DNA of 39,408 nucleotides from Methanothrix sp. (GTDB lineage: Archaea > Halobacteriota > Methanosarcinia > Methanotrichales > Methanotrichaceae). The DNA lies in contig CP086218.1 of the NCBI GenBank assembly GCA_020844795.1, positions 1,175,122-1,214,529 of the forward strand, in the 5' to 3' direction. Under the pieces are notes generated by a model, which searched no databases, was not told where the DNA came from, and saw only the letters and a program-made list of their open reading frames with translations. Positions within the stretch are counted from its first letter, which is position 1; the number at the start of each line of letters is the position of its first letter. This document shows, piece after piece, positions 32,633 to 39,408 of the stretch. The translations under genes and the position numbers were made by a program.

Positions 32633-34237
32633 TTGACACCATTTATTGAGATCCGGGACTTGACGGTGCGGTTTGGCGAAGTTGAAGCGCTGCGTGGCGT
32701 CAATTTGGAGATCTTGGAGGGGGAGTCTCTCGGCATCCTGGGGAGGAGCGGATCGGGAAAGAGCGTCCTTTTGCACGTCCTTCGTGGCGTCGAGACCTTC
32801 GAGGATATCAGCGGAAACGTGATCTACCACGTCGCACGATGTCCCAAATGTCGGAACGTAGAGCCGCCGAGCAGGGCGGGAGAGAAGTGCAGATGCGGCG
32901 GGTCTTTCGAGCCCTTCGACGCCGACTTCGTCTCCCTCGGGATAAACGACCGGGATAGACGGGACATATCTCGCAGGATAGCCATCATGCTCCAGCGGAC
33001 CTTCGCCCTCTACGGTGACGAGAGGGTGATCGTCAATGTCATGCGGGCCGTCGAGGAGGCGAGCGGGGGGTCGATCAGCGTCAACCGGGCGGCGGACCTC
33101 CTCGACGAGGTTAACCTCTCCCACCGGATGATGCATGTGGCCAGGGAGCTCTCGGGGGGCGAGAAGCAGCGGGTAGTCCTAGCCCGTCAGCTCGCCAAGT
33201 CGCCTATGATGCTCCTGGCGGACGAGCCCTCGGGGACCCTGGACCCGAAGACCGCAGAGCTGGTCCACGATAGCATAAAGCGGGCCGTCGAGGACTTCAA
33301 CATGACGATGGTCATCACCAGCCACTGGCCGGACGTCATGGTGGAGCTGACGGACCGGGCCGTCCTCCTCGACCGCGGCGAGATAGTATCCCAGGGCAAG
33401 CCGTCGGATATAGCCGCAGAGTTCGCCGCCATGGCAGGCAAGATAGATGAGAGGAAGAAGGCTGATGTCGGCGCCCCTATAATCCGATGTAAAGATCTCT
33501 CAAAGCGGTATATAAGCATCGACCGGGGTGTCATCAGGGCGGTGGACGACGTCAGCCTGGAGATCTACGAGGGTGAGATCTTCGGCCTGGTGGGGACGAG
33601 CGGAGCCGGGAAGACGACCCTCTCCAAGATGCTCAACGGGATCATCCTCCCGACGAATGGAGGGATATGGTGCAGGATCGGAGACGAGTGGGTGGATATG
33701 ACGGTCCTGGGCGCGGACCATAAGGGGAGGGCTACAAAATACATGGGGATGCTCCATCAAGAGTACACCCTCTACCCATACCGGAGCGTCATCGACAACC
33801 TCACCGAGTCGATCGGCCTCGCCCTCCCCTTCGAGCTGGCGGAGAGGAAGGCGATCCACACCCTCGTCACCGTCGGCTTCTCCGAGGAGGAGGCGATGAA
33901 GGTCCTATCCAAGAACCCCTACGAGCTGAGCGAGGGGGAGAGGCACAGGGTCGCCATGGCCCAGGTCCTCATCAAGGAGCCGAGGATAGTCGTCCTGGAC
34001 GAGCCTACGGGAACCATGGATCTGATAACCAAGATAGACGTCTCCAACTCCGTTCTGAACGCCAGAGAAGAGCTGGGCGAGACGTTCCTGATAGTCAGCC
34101 ACGATATGGACTTCGTCCAGAACGTCTGCGACCGGGCGGCGCTGATGCGAGACGGAAAGATCGTCCACGTGGGGACCCCCGATGGCGTCCTCAACCTGAT
34201 GACCAAAGAGGAAGAAGAGGAGATGCTGGGGAGTTAA
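32633..34237 (+). CDS. atwA: Methyl-coenzyme M reductase activation component A2
   Basis: A 534-residue protein with two ABC-type ATPase domains in tandem, the AtwA/A2 factor needed for ATP-dependent reductive activation of methyl-coenzyme M reductase. Domain 1 has Walker A GRSGSGKS (37-44), domain 2 GTSGAGKT, each with an ABC signature (LSGGEKQR, LSEGERHR) and Walker B (LLADEPSGT, VLDEPTGT). A Cys insert (Cys70, 73, 86, 88: RCPKCRN...KCRCGG) in domain 1 could hold a metal. No membrane segments, so not a transporter. Start is TTG 32633; the TTG at 32594 would add 13 residues without a Shine-Dalgarno. Confidence 0.94.
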   Translation: MTPFIEIRDLTVRFGEVEALRGVNLEILEGESLGILGRSGSGKSVLLHVLRGVETFEDISGNVIYHVARCPKCRNVEPPSRAGEKCRCGGSFEPFDADFVSLGINDRDRRDISRRIAIMLQRTFALYGDERVIVNVMRAVEEASGGSISVNRAADLLDEVNLSHRMMHVARELSGGEKQRVVLARQLAKSPMMLLADEPSGTLDPKTAELVHDSIKRAVEDFNMTMVITSHWPDVMVELTDRAVLLDRGEIVSQGKPSDIAAEFAAMAGKIDERKKADVGAPIIRCKDLSKRYISIDRGVIRAVDDVSLEIYEGEIFGLVGTSGAGKTTLSKMLNGIILPTNGGIWCRIGDEWVDMTVLGADHKGRATKYMGMLHQEYTLYPYRSVIDNLTESIGLALPFELAERKAIHTLVTVGFSEEEAMKVLSKNPYELSEGERHRVAMAQVLIKEPRIVVLDEPTGTMDLITKIDVSNSVLNAREELGETFLIVSHDMDFVQNVCDRAALMRDGKIVHVGTPDGVLNLMTKEEEEEMLGS

Positions 34238-34238
34238 C

Positions 34239-35765
34239 TTGAAAGTCTCTGTTAATGGTGCTGAGATCTCCCTCGAGGATGGCTTGACCCTCAGGGACGC
34301 CCTGGATACCGCAGGCGTCCTAGCCCCCGAGGGCGCCACCATCGGGATAGTCAAGGGCCGGGAGGAGGTGGAGCGAGAGACCGACTCTTACTGGCTCAAC
34401 ACCACCAAGGGCAAGCTGAGGATAGAGCTTATCGATACGGGGTTGCAGGAGGTCTGGCACGAGGCGGTCCGGCAGATACCGGGGCTTAAGGTCAGGTGGA
34501 GTGACGTCGCCGCCGTCGCCTTCGGTCCGGTCTCCACCAGGATCGCCCCCTCGAGAAGGGTGGAGGAGTACGACCGGTGGGAGGTGGCCCTGGGAGCCGG
34601 CGGCTTTGAGGCTGATAAGTCTCAGATAGTCTTCTCGAGGAAGAGACATTCTGCCGCCTACGGCTCCCCCGCCGAGAACCGGGGGGTCTTTGCGGCGGTG
34701 GTGGGGGGAAAAGACCTCCTGGGAAGGCTGGAGATGGGTGATTCGATCCTGGATGTGGAGCCTATCGTCGAGTGGGCGGCGCTCTCCGATAAGATGGCGA
34801 CCCAGGACCTCTCCCTCCCCCTCACCGACGGGATGGAGATCTACACCAGATTTGATGTCGACCTGAACGAATCGGCGCCCCAGGGGGCGGAGTTCTTCCT
34901 CGCGGCTACCAGGGACGGGGTCTTCGCCGTCGCAGGGACCTCCAGCTCCTTCGCCTCCACCGACGTCCTGCTGGGAGAGCGGATCGAGTTTGAGAACCGT
35001 GAGCCGAGGAGCGAGGGCGCCGTCACCATCCGGACGAGCGGGAGGGGGCTGGGGAGGATCTTCATCTACAAGGCGGACAGGACCTCCATCCCCGGCCACT
35101 CCATGGTGGGGAAGGTGAGATCCGGGATGGACCTGGTGAAGCTCGCCGAAGCGGGGATGAAGCTAGCGGTGAAGGTCAATCCCGAGAGGATCATGCTGAT
35201 GGGCCTTCCCCTCAAAGAGGCGGAGGAGATCGCTCAGGATCAGGGGATCGGCTTTGAGGTGGAAGGTCATACAGGAGACGATGCCGTGGTGGTGGAGCAG
35301 AAGCCCGTCACCACCATGCAGATCCTCAAAGAGAGAAAGGTAGTCGTCACGTCCATCCCGTCAGACCGGATGGTGGCGATAGAGCTATACGACGACCTCG
35401 CCCCCAAGACCCTCGACTACTTCAGGCACGTGGTGGGGCTGAAAGAGAAGCCGGTCGGACCTTTGCCCGTATACTTCGTCTACGAGAACACCGTCCTCTT
35501 CAAGCCGGCGATCTCGGCGACCAGCTACAAGGAGATACTCCCCGAGAATAAGCCCGATGAGTTAGTCCGGGCCGGCGAGATCGGGGTGACAAACCAGGCG
35601 GCAAAGAACGCCGGCCTAGTGGGGGTGAAGCTCGTCGACGACACCAGGTACGGCCCCTCTGGAGAGAAGTTTTTGGCGACGAACATCGTCGGCAGGATCC
35701 TCGAGCCCGAGAAGCTCCGGTCCGTTAGAGAGGAAGAGACCGTTTACGTTCTGGAGGTCCGATAG
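34239..35765 (+). CDS. mmp3: Methanogenesis marker protein 3 (cyclophilin-like)
   Basis: A 508-residue MMP3. Residues 1-70 resemble a beta-grasp (ThiS/MoaD-like) domain, opening KVSVNGAEISLEDGLTLRDAL. A cyclophilin-like segment, MVAIELYDDLAPKTLDYF, starts at residue 378. From published work as I recall it, MMP3 is part of the complex that activates methyl-coenzyme M reductase together with A2, McrC, MMP7 and MMP17; its exact role is not settled. TTG 34239 starts one base after the atwA stop, with GGGGAG just upstream. Confidence 0.92.
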   Translation: MKVSVNGAEISLEDGLTLRDALDTAGVLAPEGATIGIVKGREEVERETDSYWLNTTKGKLRIELIDTGLQEVWHEAVRQIPGLKVRWSDVAAVAFGPVSTRIAPSRRVEEYDRWEVALGAGGFEADKSQIVFSRKRHSAAYGSPAENRGVFAAVVGGKDLLGRLEMGDSILDVEPIVEWAALSDKMATQDLSLPLTDGMEIYTRFDVDLNESAPQGAEFFLAATRDGVFAVAGTSSSFASTDVLLGERIEFENREPRSEGAVTIRTSGRGLGRIFIYKADRTSIPGHSMVGKVRSGMDLVKLAEAGMKLAVKVNPERIMLMGLPLKEAEEIAQDQGIGFEVEGHTGDDAVVVEQKPVTTMQILKERKVVVTSIPSDRMVAIELYDDLAPKTLDYFRHVVGLKEKPVGPLPVYFVYENTVLFKPAISATSYKEILPENKPDELVRAGEIGVTNQAAKNAGLVGVKLVDDTRYGPSGEKFLATNIVGRILEPEKLRSVREEETVYVLEVR

Positions 35766-36191
35766 GTGAAGTCTACCAAGTACGTGGTGACGAGTCAGGA
35801 TTCCGATGTCCTCCCCTCCGATATAGCCCTCAGGATTTACGAACTCGGCCGCGACATAAACGTCAAAGAGACCTGTTTTGGCGTCATCATCGACGGCGAA
35901 GAGGAGGATATATCGGCGACGGTGGAGGATCTGAGGAAGATGGACGAGACCAACATCTTCATCAAAGATCGGGGCTTCTCTCCCGGAGACCCACGAAGGT
36001 GCAGGGGCCACCGAGGCGGCGGGGCCAGGCCCGGCTTTTACATGATGGAGCACGAGTCAGAGATCCTGCCCCTGATATCCCGGGGGCTCGCCTCCGAGGC
36101 TAGGGGGGAAGATCCTCCCTCCGGGGTCGAGACTAAGAGGCGTCCGACATTGGAAGATTTGGAAGCGATGATTAACGAGGAATTTTCCTGA
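35766..36191 (+). CDS. mmp6: Methanogenesis marker protein 6
   Basis: A 141-residue MMP6, conserved in methanogens and of unknown role. The N-terminal part (KYVVTSQDSDVLPSDIALRI, then ETCFGVIIDGEE) is the conserved core. A basic Gly/Arg-rich patch (RRCRGHRGGGARPGF) follows, then an acidic C-terminus. It begins with GTG immediately after the mmp3 stop, so translation is coupled. No membrane segment. Confidence 0.88.
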   Translation: MKSTKYVVTSQDSDVLPSDIALRIYELGRDINVKETCFGVIIDGEEEDISATVEDLRKMDETNIFIKDRGFSPGDPRRCRGHRGGGARPGFYMMEHESEILPLISRGLASEARGEDPPSGVETKRRPTLEDLEAMINEEFS

Positions 36192-36200
36192 GGTCCTTTC

Positions 36201-36638
36201 ATGGTTAAAGTCATGGTATACCCCCCCACCAGCATGATCCTCGCGGATCTCGTCGAGAGGAAAGGCCACGAGGCGCTGGTAGTCTCAAAAGAAGTGAGAA
36301 AGAAGGTCGACACCCCCGGTCTCGACTCGCCCCCCCTGAACATGACCACCGAAGACCCCAAGAAGGGGCTGAAGTACGCCGCCGTCGACGTCCCCTCCGG
36401 GGTGAGAGGGAGGATGGCGCTCCTGGGGCCGATGATAGAGGAGGCGGAGGCGGCGATCGTGATAAAAGGAGACGACTGCACCCTGGGGTGCACCGGCTGC
36501 GCCAGGACCAACGAGCTCGCCCGCTTCCTCCTCAAGACGAAACGGATACCCCTTCTGGAGCTCGAATACCCCGAAGATGAGGTTGAAGCGAAGCGGTTCG
36601 TCTTCAAGATCCGGGAATTTCTGGAGGGTTTGAGTTGA
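36201..36638 (+). CDS. mmp5: Methanogenesis marker protein 5
   Basis: A 145-residue MMP5. A cysteine cluster [10 protein letters not shown] (Cys93, 97 and 100) stands in the C-terminal half, followed by [20 protein letters not shown]. This order, a hydrophobic strand, cysteines, a helix and an IPxLE strand ending in a helix, resembles the N-terminal domain of MMP15 encoded next and the C-terminal part of 2-hydroxyacyl-CoA dehydratase D-component subunits. An Fe-S cluster is plausible. Function is not established. ATG 36201 follows GAGGT; the end overlaps mmp15 by four bases. Confidence 0.9.
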   Translation: MVKVMVYPPTSMILADLVERKGHEALVVSKEVRKKVDTPGLDSPPLNMTTEDPKKGLKYAAVDVPSGVRGRMALLGPMIEEAEAAIVIKGDDCTLGCTGCARTNELARFLLKTKRIPLLELEYPEDEVEAKRFVFKIREFLEGLS

Positions 36639-37861
36639 TCAGGATAGCCCAGCTCTCCTGCGGCCCCGAGTACAGCGGCGTCCAGGGGGAGCTGCAGAAG
36701 GCGGCCGACATGGTGGGAGCGGAGCTGATATTCCCCGAGGTCTCCCTCGAGGACGTCATGAACGTGGAGGAGAGGTTCGGGATCGAGGTGGCCAGCGGCG
36801 ACCTCAACCTCGCCATGGCCAGGGCGACGCGGATCGTGGAGAACCCCGACCTCGCCGACGCCGTCTTCGTCGCCACCTGCTTTCGGTGTGCCGAAGGCGC
36901 CATAGTTCGAAGCGAGATCAGAAAGTACATCCATGAGAACTCCAGGATCCCCGTCCTCAGCTACTCCTTCACCGAGAGGACGACCGCCGAGACGCTCCTC
37001 ACCAGGATGGAGGCCCTCGTCACCACCGCCAAGTTCAAGGGACTATTATCCCGGGAGAGACAGACGGGCCTCACCGCCGGGATCGACTCCGGCTCGACGA
37101 CGACCAAGTCGGTGGTAATGAAAGATAACGAGGTGATAGGGACAGGCTGGGTTCCCACTACGGAGGTCGTCAAGAGCGCCGAGGCAGCCTACAACGCCGC
37201 CCTCGAATCCGCCGGCGTAAAGAGAGAGGAGATCCAGGGGCTGGGGACGACGGGGTACGGCCGCCACCTGGTGGGAAGAGAGTTCGGGGCGAAGCTGATC
37301 CAAGAGGAGATCACCGTCAACTCCAAGGGGGCGGTCTTCCTGGCGGAGGCCCAGAAGGGCGAAGCCACGGTGATCGATATCGGTGGGATGGACAACAAGG
37401 CGATATCCGTCCAGGACGGGATCCCTGGGACCTTCACCATGGGCGGGATCTGCGCCGGGGCCTCGGGGAGGTTTCTGGAGCTCACCGCCAGGCGGCTCGG
37501 GGTCGACATAACGGAGCTGGGGAAGCTCGCCCTGAAGGGGGACTACCAGAAAGTCCCCATGAACAGCTACTGCATCGTCTTCGGGACCCAGTCCCTGGTG
37601 AACAGCCTCTCGGCAGGATCGAAGCCCGAGGACGTGGCGATGGCCGCCTGCCACAGCGTCGCAGAGCAGGTCTTCGAACAGCAGCTGCAGGAGGTGGAGG
37701 TGAAAGAGCCGGTGATCATGGTGGGGGGTACCGCCCTGATCGAGGGGCTCCCCCGGGCGATGGAGCAGCTTTTAGGGATGAAAGTTATGGTCCCCCATTA
37801 CGCCCAGTATATCGGCTGCGTCGGCGCTAGCCTCCTCGTCTCCGGCCTCGTGGAGGATTGA
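36635..37861 (+). CDS. mmp15: Methanogenesis marker protein 15, activase-type ATPase
   Basis: A 408-residue MMP15. Residues about 148-408 are an ATPase of the BadF/BadG/HgdC activator family (ASKHA fold): phosphate loop DSGSTTTK (151-158), DIGG (248-251) and VGGTA (363-367). The two cysteines that bridge a [4Fe-4S] cluster between subunits in HgdC are present, Cys273 ([11 protein letters not shown]) and Cys313 ([10 protein letters not shown]). Residues 1-140 are an extra domain with Cys9, Cys82 and Cys85 and an RIPVL strand resembling MMP5. It should be an ATP-driven low-potential electron donor; the acceptor is unknown. The TTG/ATG-type start overlaps the mmp5 stop by four bases. Confidence 0.93.
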   Translation: MIRIAQLSCGPEYSGVQGELQKAADMVGAELIFPEVSLEDVMNVEERFGIEVASGDLNLAMARATRIVENPDLADAVFVATCFRCAEGAIVRSEIRKYIHENSRIPVLSYSFTERTTAETLLTRMEALVTTAKFKGLLSRERQTGLTAGIDSGSTTTKSVVMKDNEVIGTGWVPTTEVVKSAEAAYNAALESAGVKREEIQGLGTTGYGRHLVGREFGAKLIQEEITVNSKGAVFLAEAQKGEATVIDIGGMDNKAISVQDGIPGTFTMGGICAGASGRFLELTARRLGVDITELGKLALKGDYQKVPMNSYCIVFGTQSLVNSLSAGSKPEDVAMAACHSVAEQVFEQQLQEVEVKEPVIMVGGTALIEGLPRAMEQLLGMKVMVPHYAQYIGCVGASLLVSGLVED

Positions 37862-37862
37862 G

Positions 37863-38438
37863 ATGGAGATGGACCCCCTCGAGGTCTTCGAGGTCGAGAT
37901 GCCCGGAGAGGGTTACGGGGCCGATAAGTACCGGGAGATCATCATGGACATCCTCCAGGATCTGGGGCTCATCAGGTCGATAGGGAGGCTCTACGTTTAC
38001 GTCAACATAGAGAGACCCTACTTCGCCGTCTTCGGGATGATCCGGGGGAAGCTGCCTCCCCTGAAGGTGGAGGAAGTCGGCGACCTGGTGGCCGCCGAGG
38101 GCGGGTATCAGATCACCGTTGAGGACGAGGAGCATATGGCGGGGCTCATCCGAGCCCTCTGGGGCGCCTACGGCCGGGAGAAGGTGGAGCAGCCCGATAG
38201 AAACGTCCTCGTGGTCCTATCGGAGGAGTCGCCCGGAGGTCTGGTGGTGGCGGATCTGGAGACGGAGTTTCGACGCGACCTCCTGGACGCCCTGGTACGG
38301 ATAGCCCCCGAGGGCTTCAGGAACCGGAGGAACGAGATGGCAAAAGATAACTTCTTCTTTTTGGCGGCGGAAGAGACGATAACTCCAGAGATCATCGCCG
38401 AGGCCAAAGAGAGGCTGGGGGGTATGCGAGATGCTTGA
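37863..38438 (+). CDS. mmp17: Methanogenesis marker protein 17
   Basis: A 191-residue MMP17 without any cysteine. The first half opens MEMDPLEVFEVEMPGEGYG and continues with LYVYVNIERPYFAVFGMIRG; the second half ends in a helix rich in charged residues. In earlier work MMP17 co-purified with the methyl-coenzyme M reductase activating complex, so it is probably a structural partner of MMP7 and MMP3. It starts one base after the mmp15 stop and overlaps mmp7 by eight bases. Confidence 0.9.
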   Translation: MEMDPLEVFEVEMPGEGYGADKYREIIMDILQDLGLIRSIGRLYVYVNIERPYFAVFGMIRGKLPPLKVEEVGDLVAAEGGYQITVEDEEHMAGLIRALWGAYGREKVEQPDRNVLVVLSEESPGGLVVADLETEFRRDLLDALVRIAPEGFRNRRNEMAKDNFFFLAAEETITPEIIAEAKERLGGMRDA

Positions 38439-39354
38439 TCCCGTGATGTTCACCGGCGGCGTCTACAAGCACGACCTGGTGACGGAGCTCATCGAGGACC
38501 TGGGAGGCTACCTCCTCCAGAAGAACGTCACCCAGAGCGAGGTGATCCTCCTGATGCTCGTCCCCCACGAGGACATGCCGGCGTTGGAGGCTATGACCAA
38601 GGAGCTGAAGGGGAAGCTGGAACGGGCTCCCCTCGCGGGGACGGAGATCGCCGTCGTCACCCCGACCCTCGCCATCCATCACCTCCCCCACCCCGCCTGC
38701 GACGTCGCCGAGTACATCAGGAGGCATGGGGCCAAGAGCAACATGATTGGGATGGGGCGGGGGGTCGCAAGAGAGATCTCCCAGATGGACGAGTTCGAGT
38801 CCGCCCTCATCAACGAGCACGACGCCGTCGTATTCACCTTCGGAAACTTCGCCGACTGCATCCTCAAGAAAGAACACCTCTATCGGACCCTCACCGTCCC
38901 CGTCATCGTCACCGGTGGCCCCGAGATGAAGAAAGAAGATCGCCCTTACGCCTTCGAGTACGTCCCCAACGTCGGCCGGATCGCCCACAGGTCCCGGAAG
39001 GCGACGGAGATCGGGTCCCTCGACAACATCATCGCCGCCGTTGGGAGGGCCCTCGACAGCGTCCGGGCCTCGATATCGAAGGACCCCCTCACCACCACCC
39101 CGCCGAGGGCGATGGAGGTGGTTAGAGAGCAGGTCCCTGACGTTACGCAGTCCCTTTCGCCGCTGCCGATAGCCCTTAACCTCAACGGCCTGAGGATTAA
39201 GCTGCCATACGATGAGTACGCTGAGGCGGTCGCGGGGGTGGAGTTCGACGAGGGCGTCACCCTTGGGGAGATCGCGAAGGTGATGCCCTCGAGGATGAAG
39301 AACTATATACTCGTTCGGATATTGCCCGTATCAGAGACCGGCTTTGTCGTCTAG
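38431..39354 (+). CDS. mmp7: Methanogenesis marker protein 7
   Basis: A 307-residue MMP7. Conserved stretches are MFTGGVYKHDLVTELIEDLG at the start, THHLPHPAC-like PTLAIHHLPHPACDVAEYI in the middle and the FGNFADCILKKEH segment. Two cysteines, in PHPACDVAEY and NFADCILKK, are candidate cluster ligands. MMP7 was found in the methyl-coenzyme M reductase activating complex. The start lies within the end of mmp17, on the eight-base overlap, so translation is coupled. Confidence 0.9.
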   Translation: MLDPVMFTGGVYKHDLVTELIEDLGGYLLQKNVTQSEVILLMLVPHEDMPALEAMTKELKGKLERAPLAGTEIAVVTPTLAIHHLPHPACDVAEYIRRHGAKSNMIGMGRGVAREISQMDEFESALINEHDAVVFTFGNFADCILKKEHLYRTLTVPVIVTGGPEMKKEDRPYAFEYVPNVGRIAHRSRKATEIGSLDNIIAAVGRALDSVRASISKDPLTTTPPRAMEVVREQVPDVTQSLSPLPIALNLNGLRIKLPYDEYAEAVAGVEFDEGVTLGEIAKVMPSRMKNYILVRILPVSETGFVV

Positions 39355-39364
39355 GTGAGGGGAA

Positions 39365-39408
39365 ATGAGCTTTGAAGAAGATCTGGAGAAGGTCCTGGAG
39401 AAGGGGAC
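39365..39408 (+). CDS. Start of the next gene in the marker cluster (truncated)
   Basis: ATG 39365 opens a frame that runs off the window (MSFEEDLEKVLEKG...), eleven bases after the mmp7 stop, with GGTGAGGGG just upstream. Only 14 full codons are visible, acidic and helical, too few to assign. Another methanogenesis marker is likely by position. Confidence 0.6.
   Translation, partial: MSFEEDLEKVLEKG

Overview
The window reads as the chromosome of a GC-rich methanogenic archaeon of the Methanothrix/Methanosaeta (Methanocrinis) type. Three things point there. First, a membrane F420H2-dehydrogenase-like (Fpo) operon encodes the membrane arm and the connecting Fe-S subunits, but no FpoF input module and no FpoO. 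Second, a run of methanogenesis marker genes follows the ATP-dependent methyl-coenzyme M reductase activator AtwA (component A2). Third, a fused ADP-forming acyl-CoA synthetase is present. Lineage is inferred from gene content; no 16S or McrA is in the window.

Layout. 1-5.2 kb: the end of an unidentified gene, a small secreted protein, a fused ADP-forming acetate-CoA ligase, a DUF362/ferredoxin protein and a tiny one-helix membrane ORF. 5.2-12.1 kb: a run of minus-strand housekeeping genes (secreted protein, MobB, M20 peptidase, VIT1-like carrier, phosphoglycerate mutase, Pcm, HVO_0476-type zinc protein, MBL-fold hydrolase). 12.2-20.1 kb: an accessory stretch dominated by exported proteins (DUF11 lipoprotein, DOMON lipoprotein, a lineage-type secreted protein, a secreted protein with an internally duplicated domain, a transglutaminase with repeated C-terminal domains), plus an SRPBCC protein, a small zinc protein and a second MBL-fold enzyme behind a 31-bp tandem repeat. 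20.36-30.5 kb: the fpoA-B-CD-H-I-J-J-K-L-M-N operon on the minus strand, with fpoC and fpoD fused. 30.66-39.4 kb: plus-strand genes for deoxyhypusine synthase, a UbiX-like flavin prenyltransferase and a 57-residue zinc ribbon, then atwA-mmp3-mmp6-mmp5-mmp15-mmp17-mmp7 and the first codons of another gene.

How they work together. The Fpo complex would pump ions while passing electrons to methanophenazine. Without FpoF the donor must dock directly, and FpoI carries a lysine-rich tail that could serve for that. The AtwA/MMP cluster belongs to activation (Ni reduction) or maturation of methyl-coenzyme M reductase. The main idea offered here is that MMP15 (an activase-type ATPase with both bridging cysteines) and MMP5 (a cysteine-rich partner whose C-terminal half resembles the N-terminal domain of MMP15) may form an ATP-driven low-potential electron-transfer pair similar to the 2-hydroxyacyl-CoA dehydratase activators. 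Many genes, including fpoB, fpoCD, atwA, mmp3 and mobB, appear to start with TTG behind strong Shine-Dalgarno sequences. No tRNA, rRNA, CRISPR array or insertion sequence was recognised.
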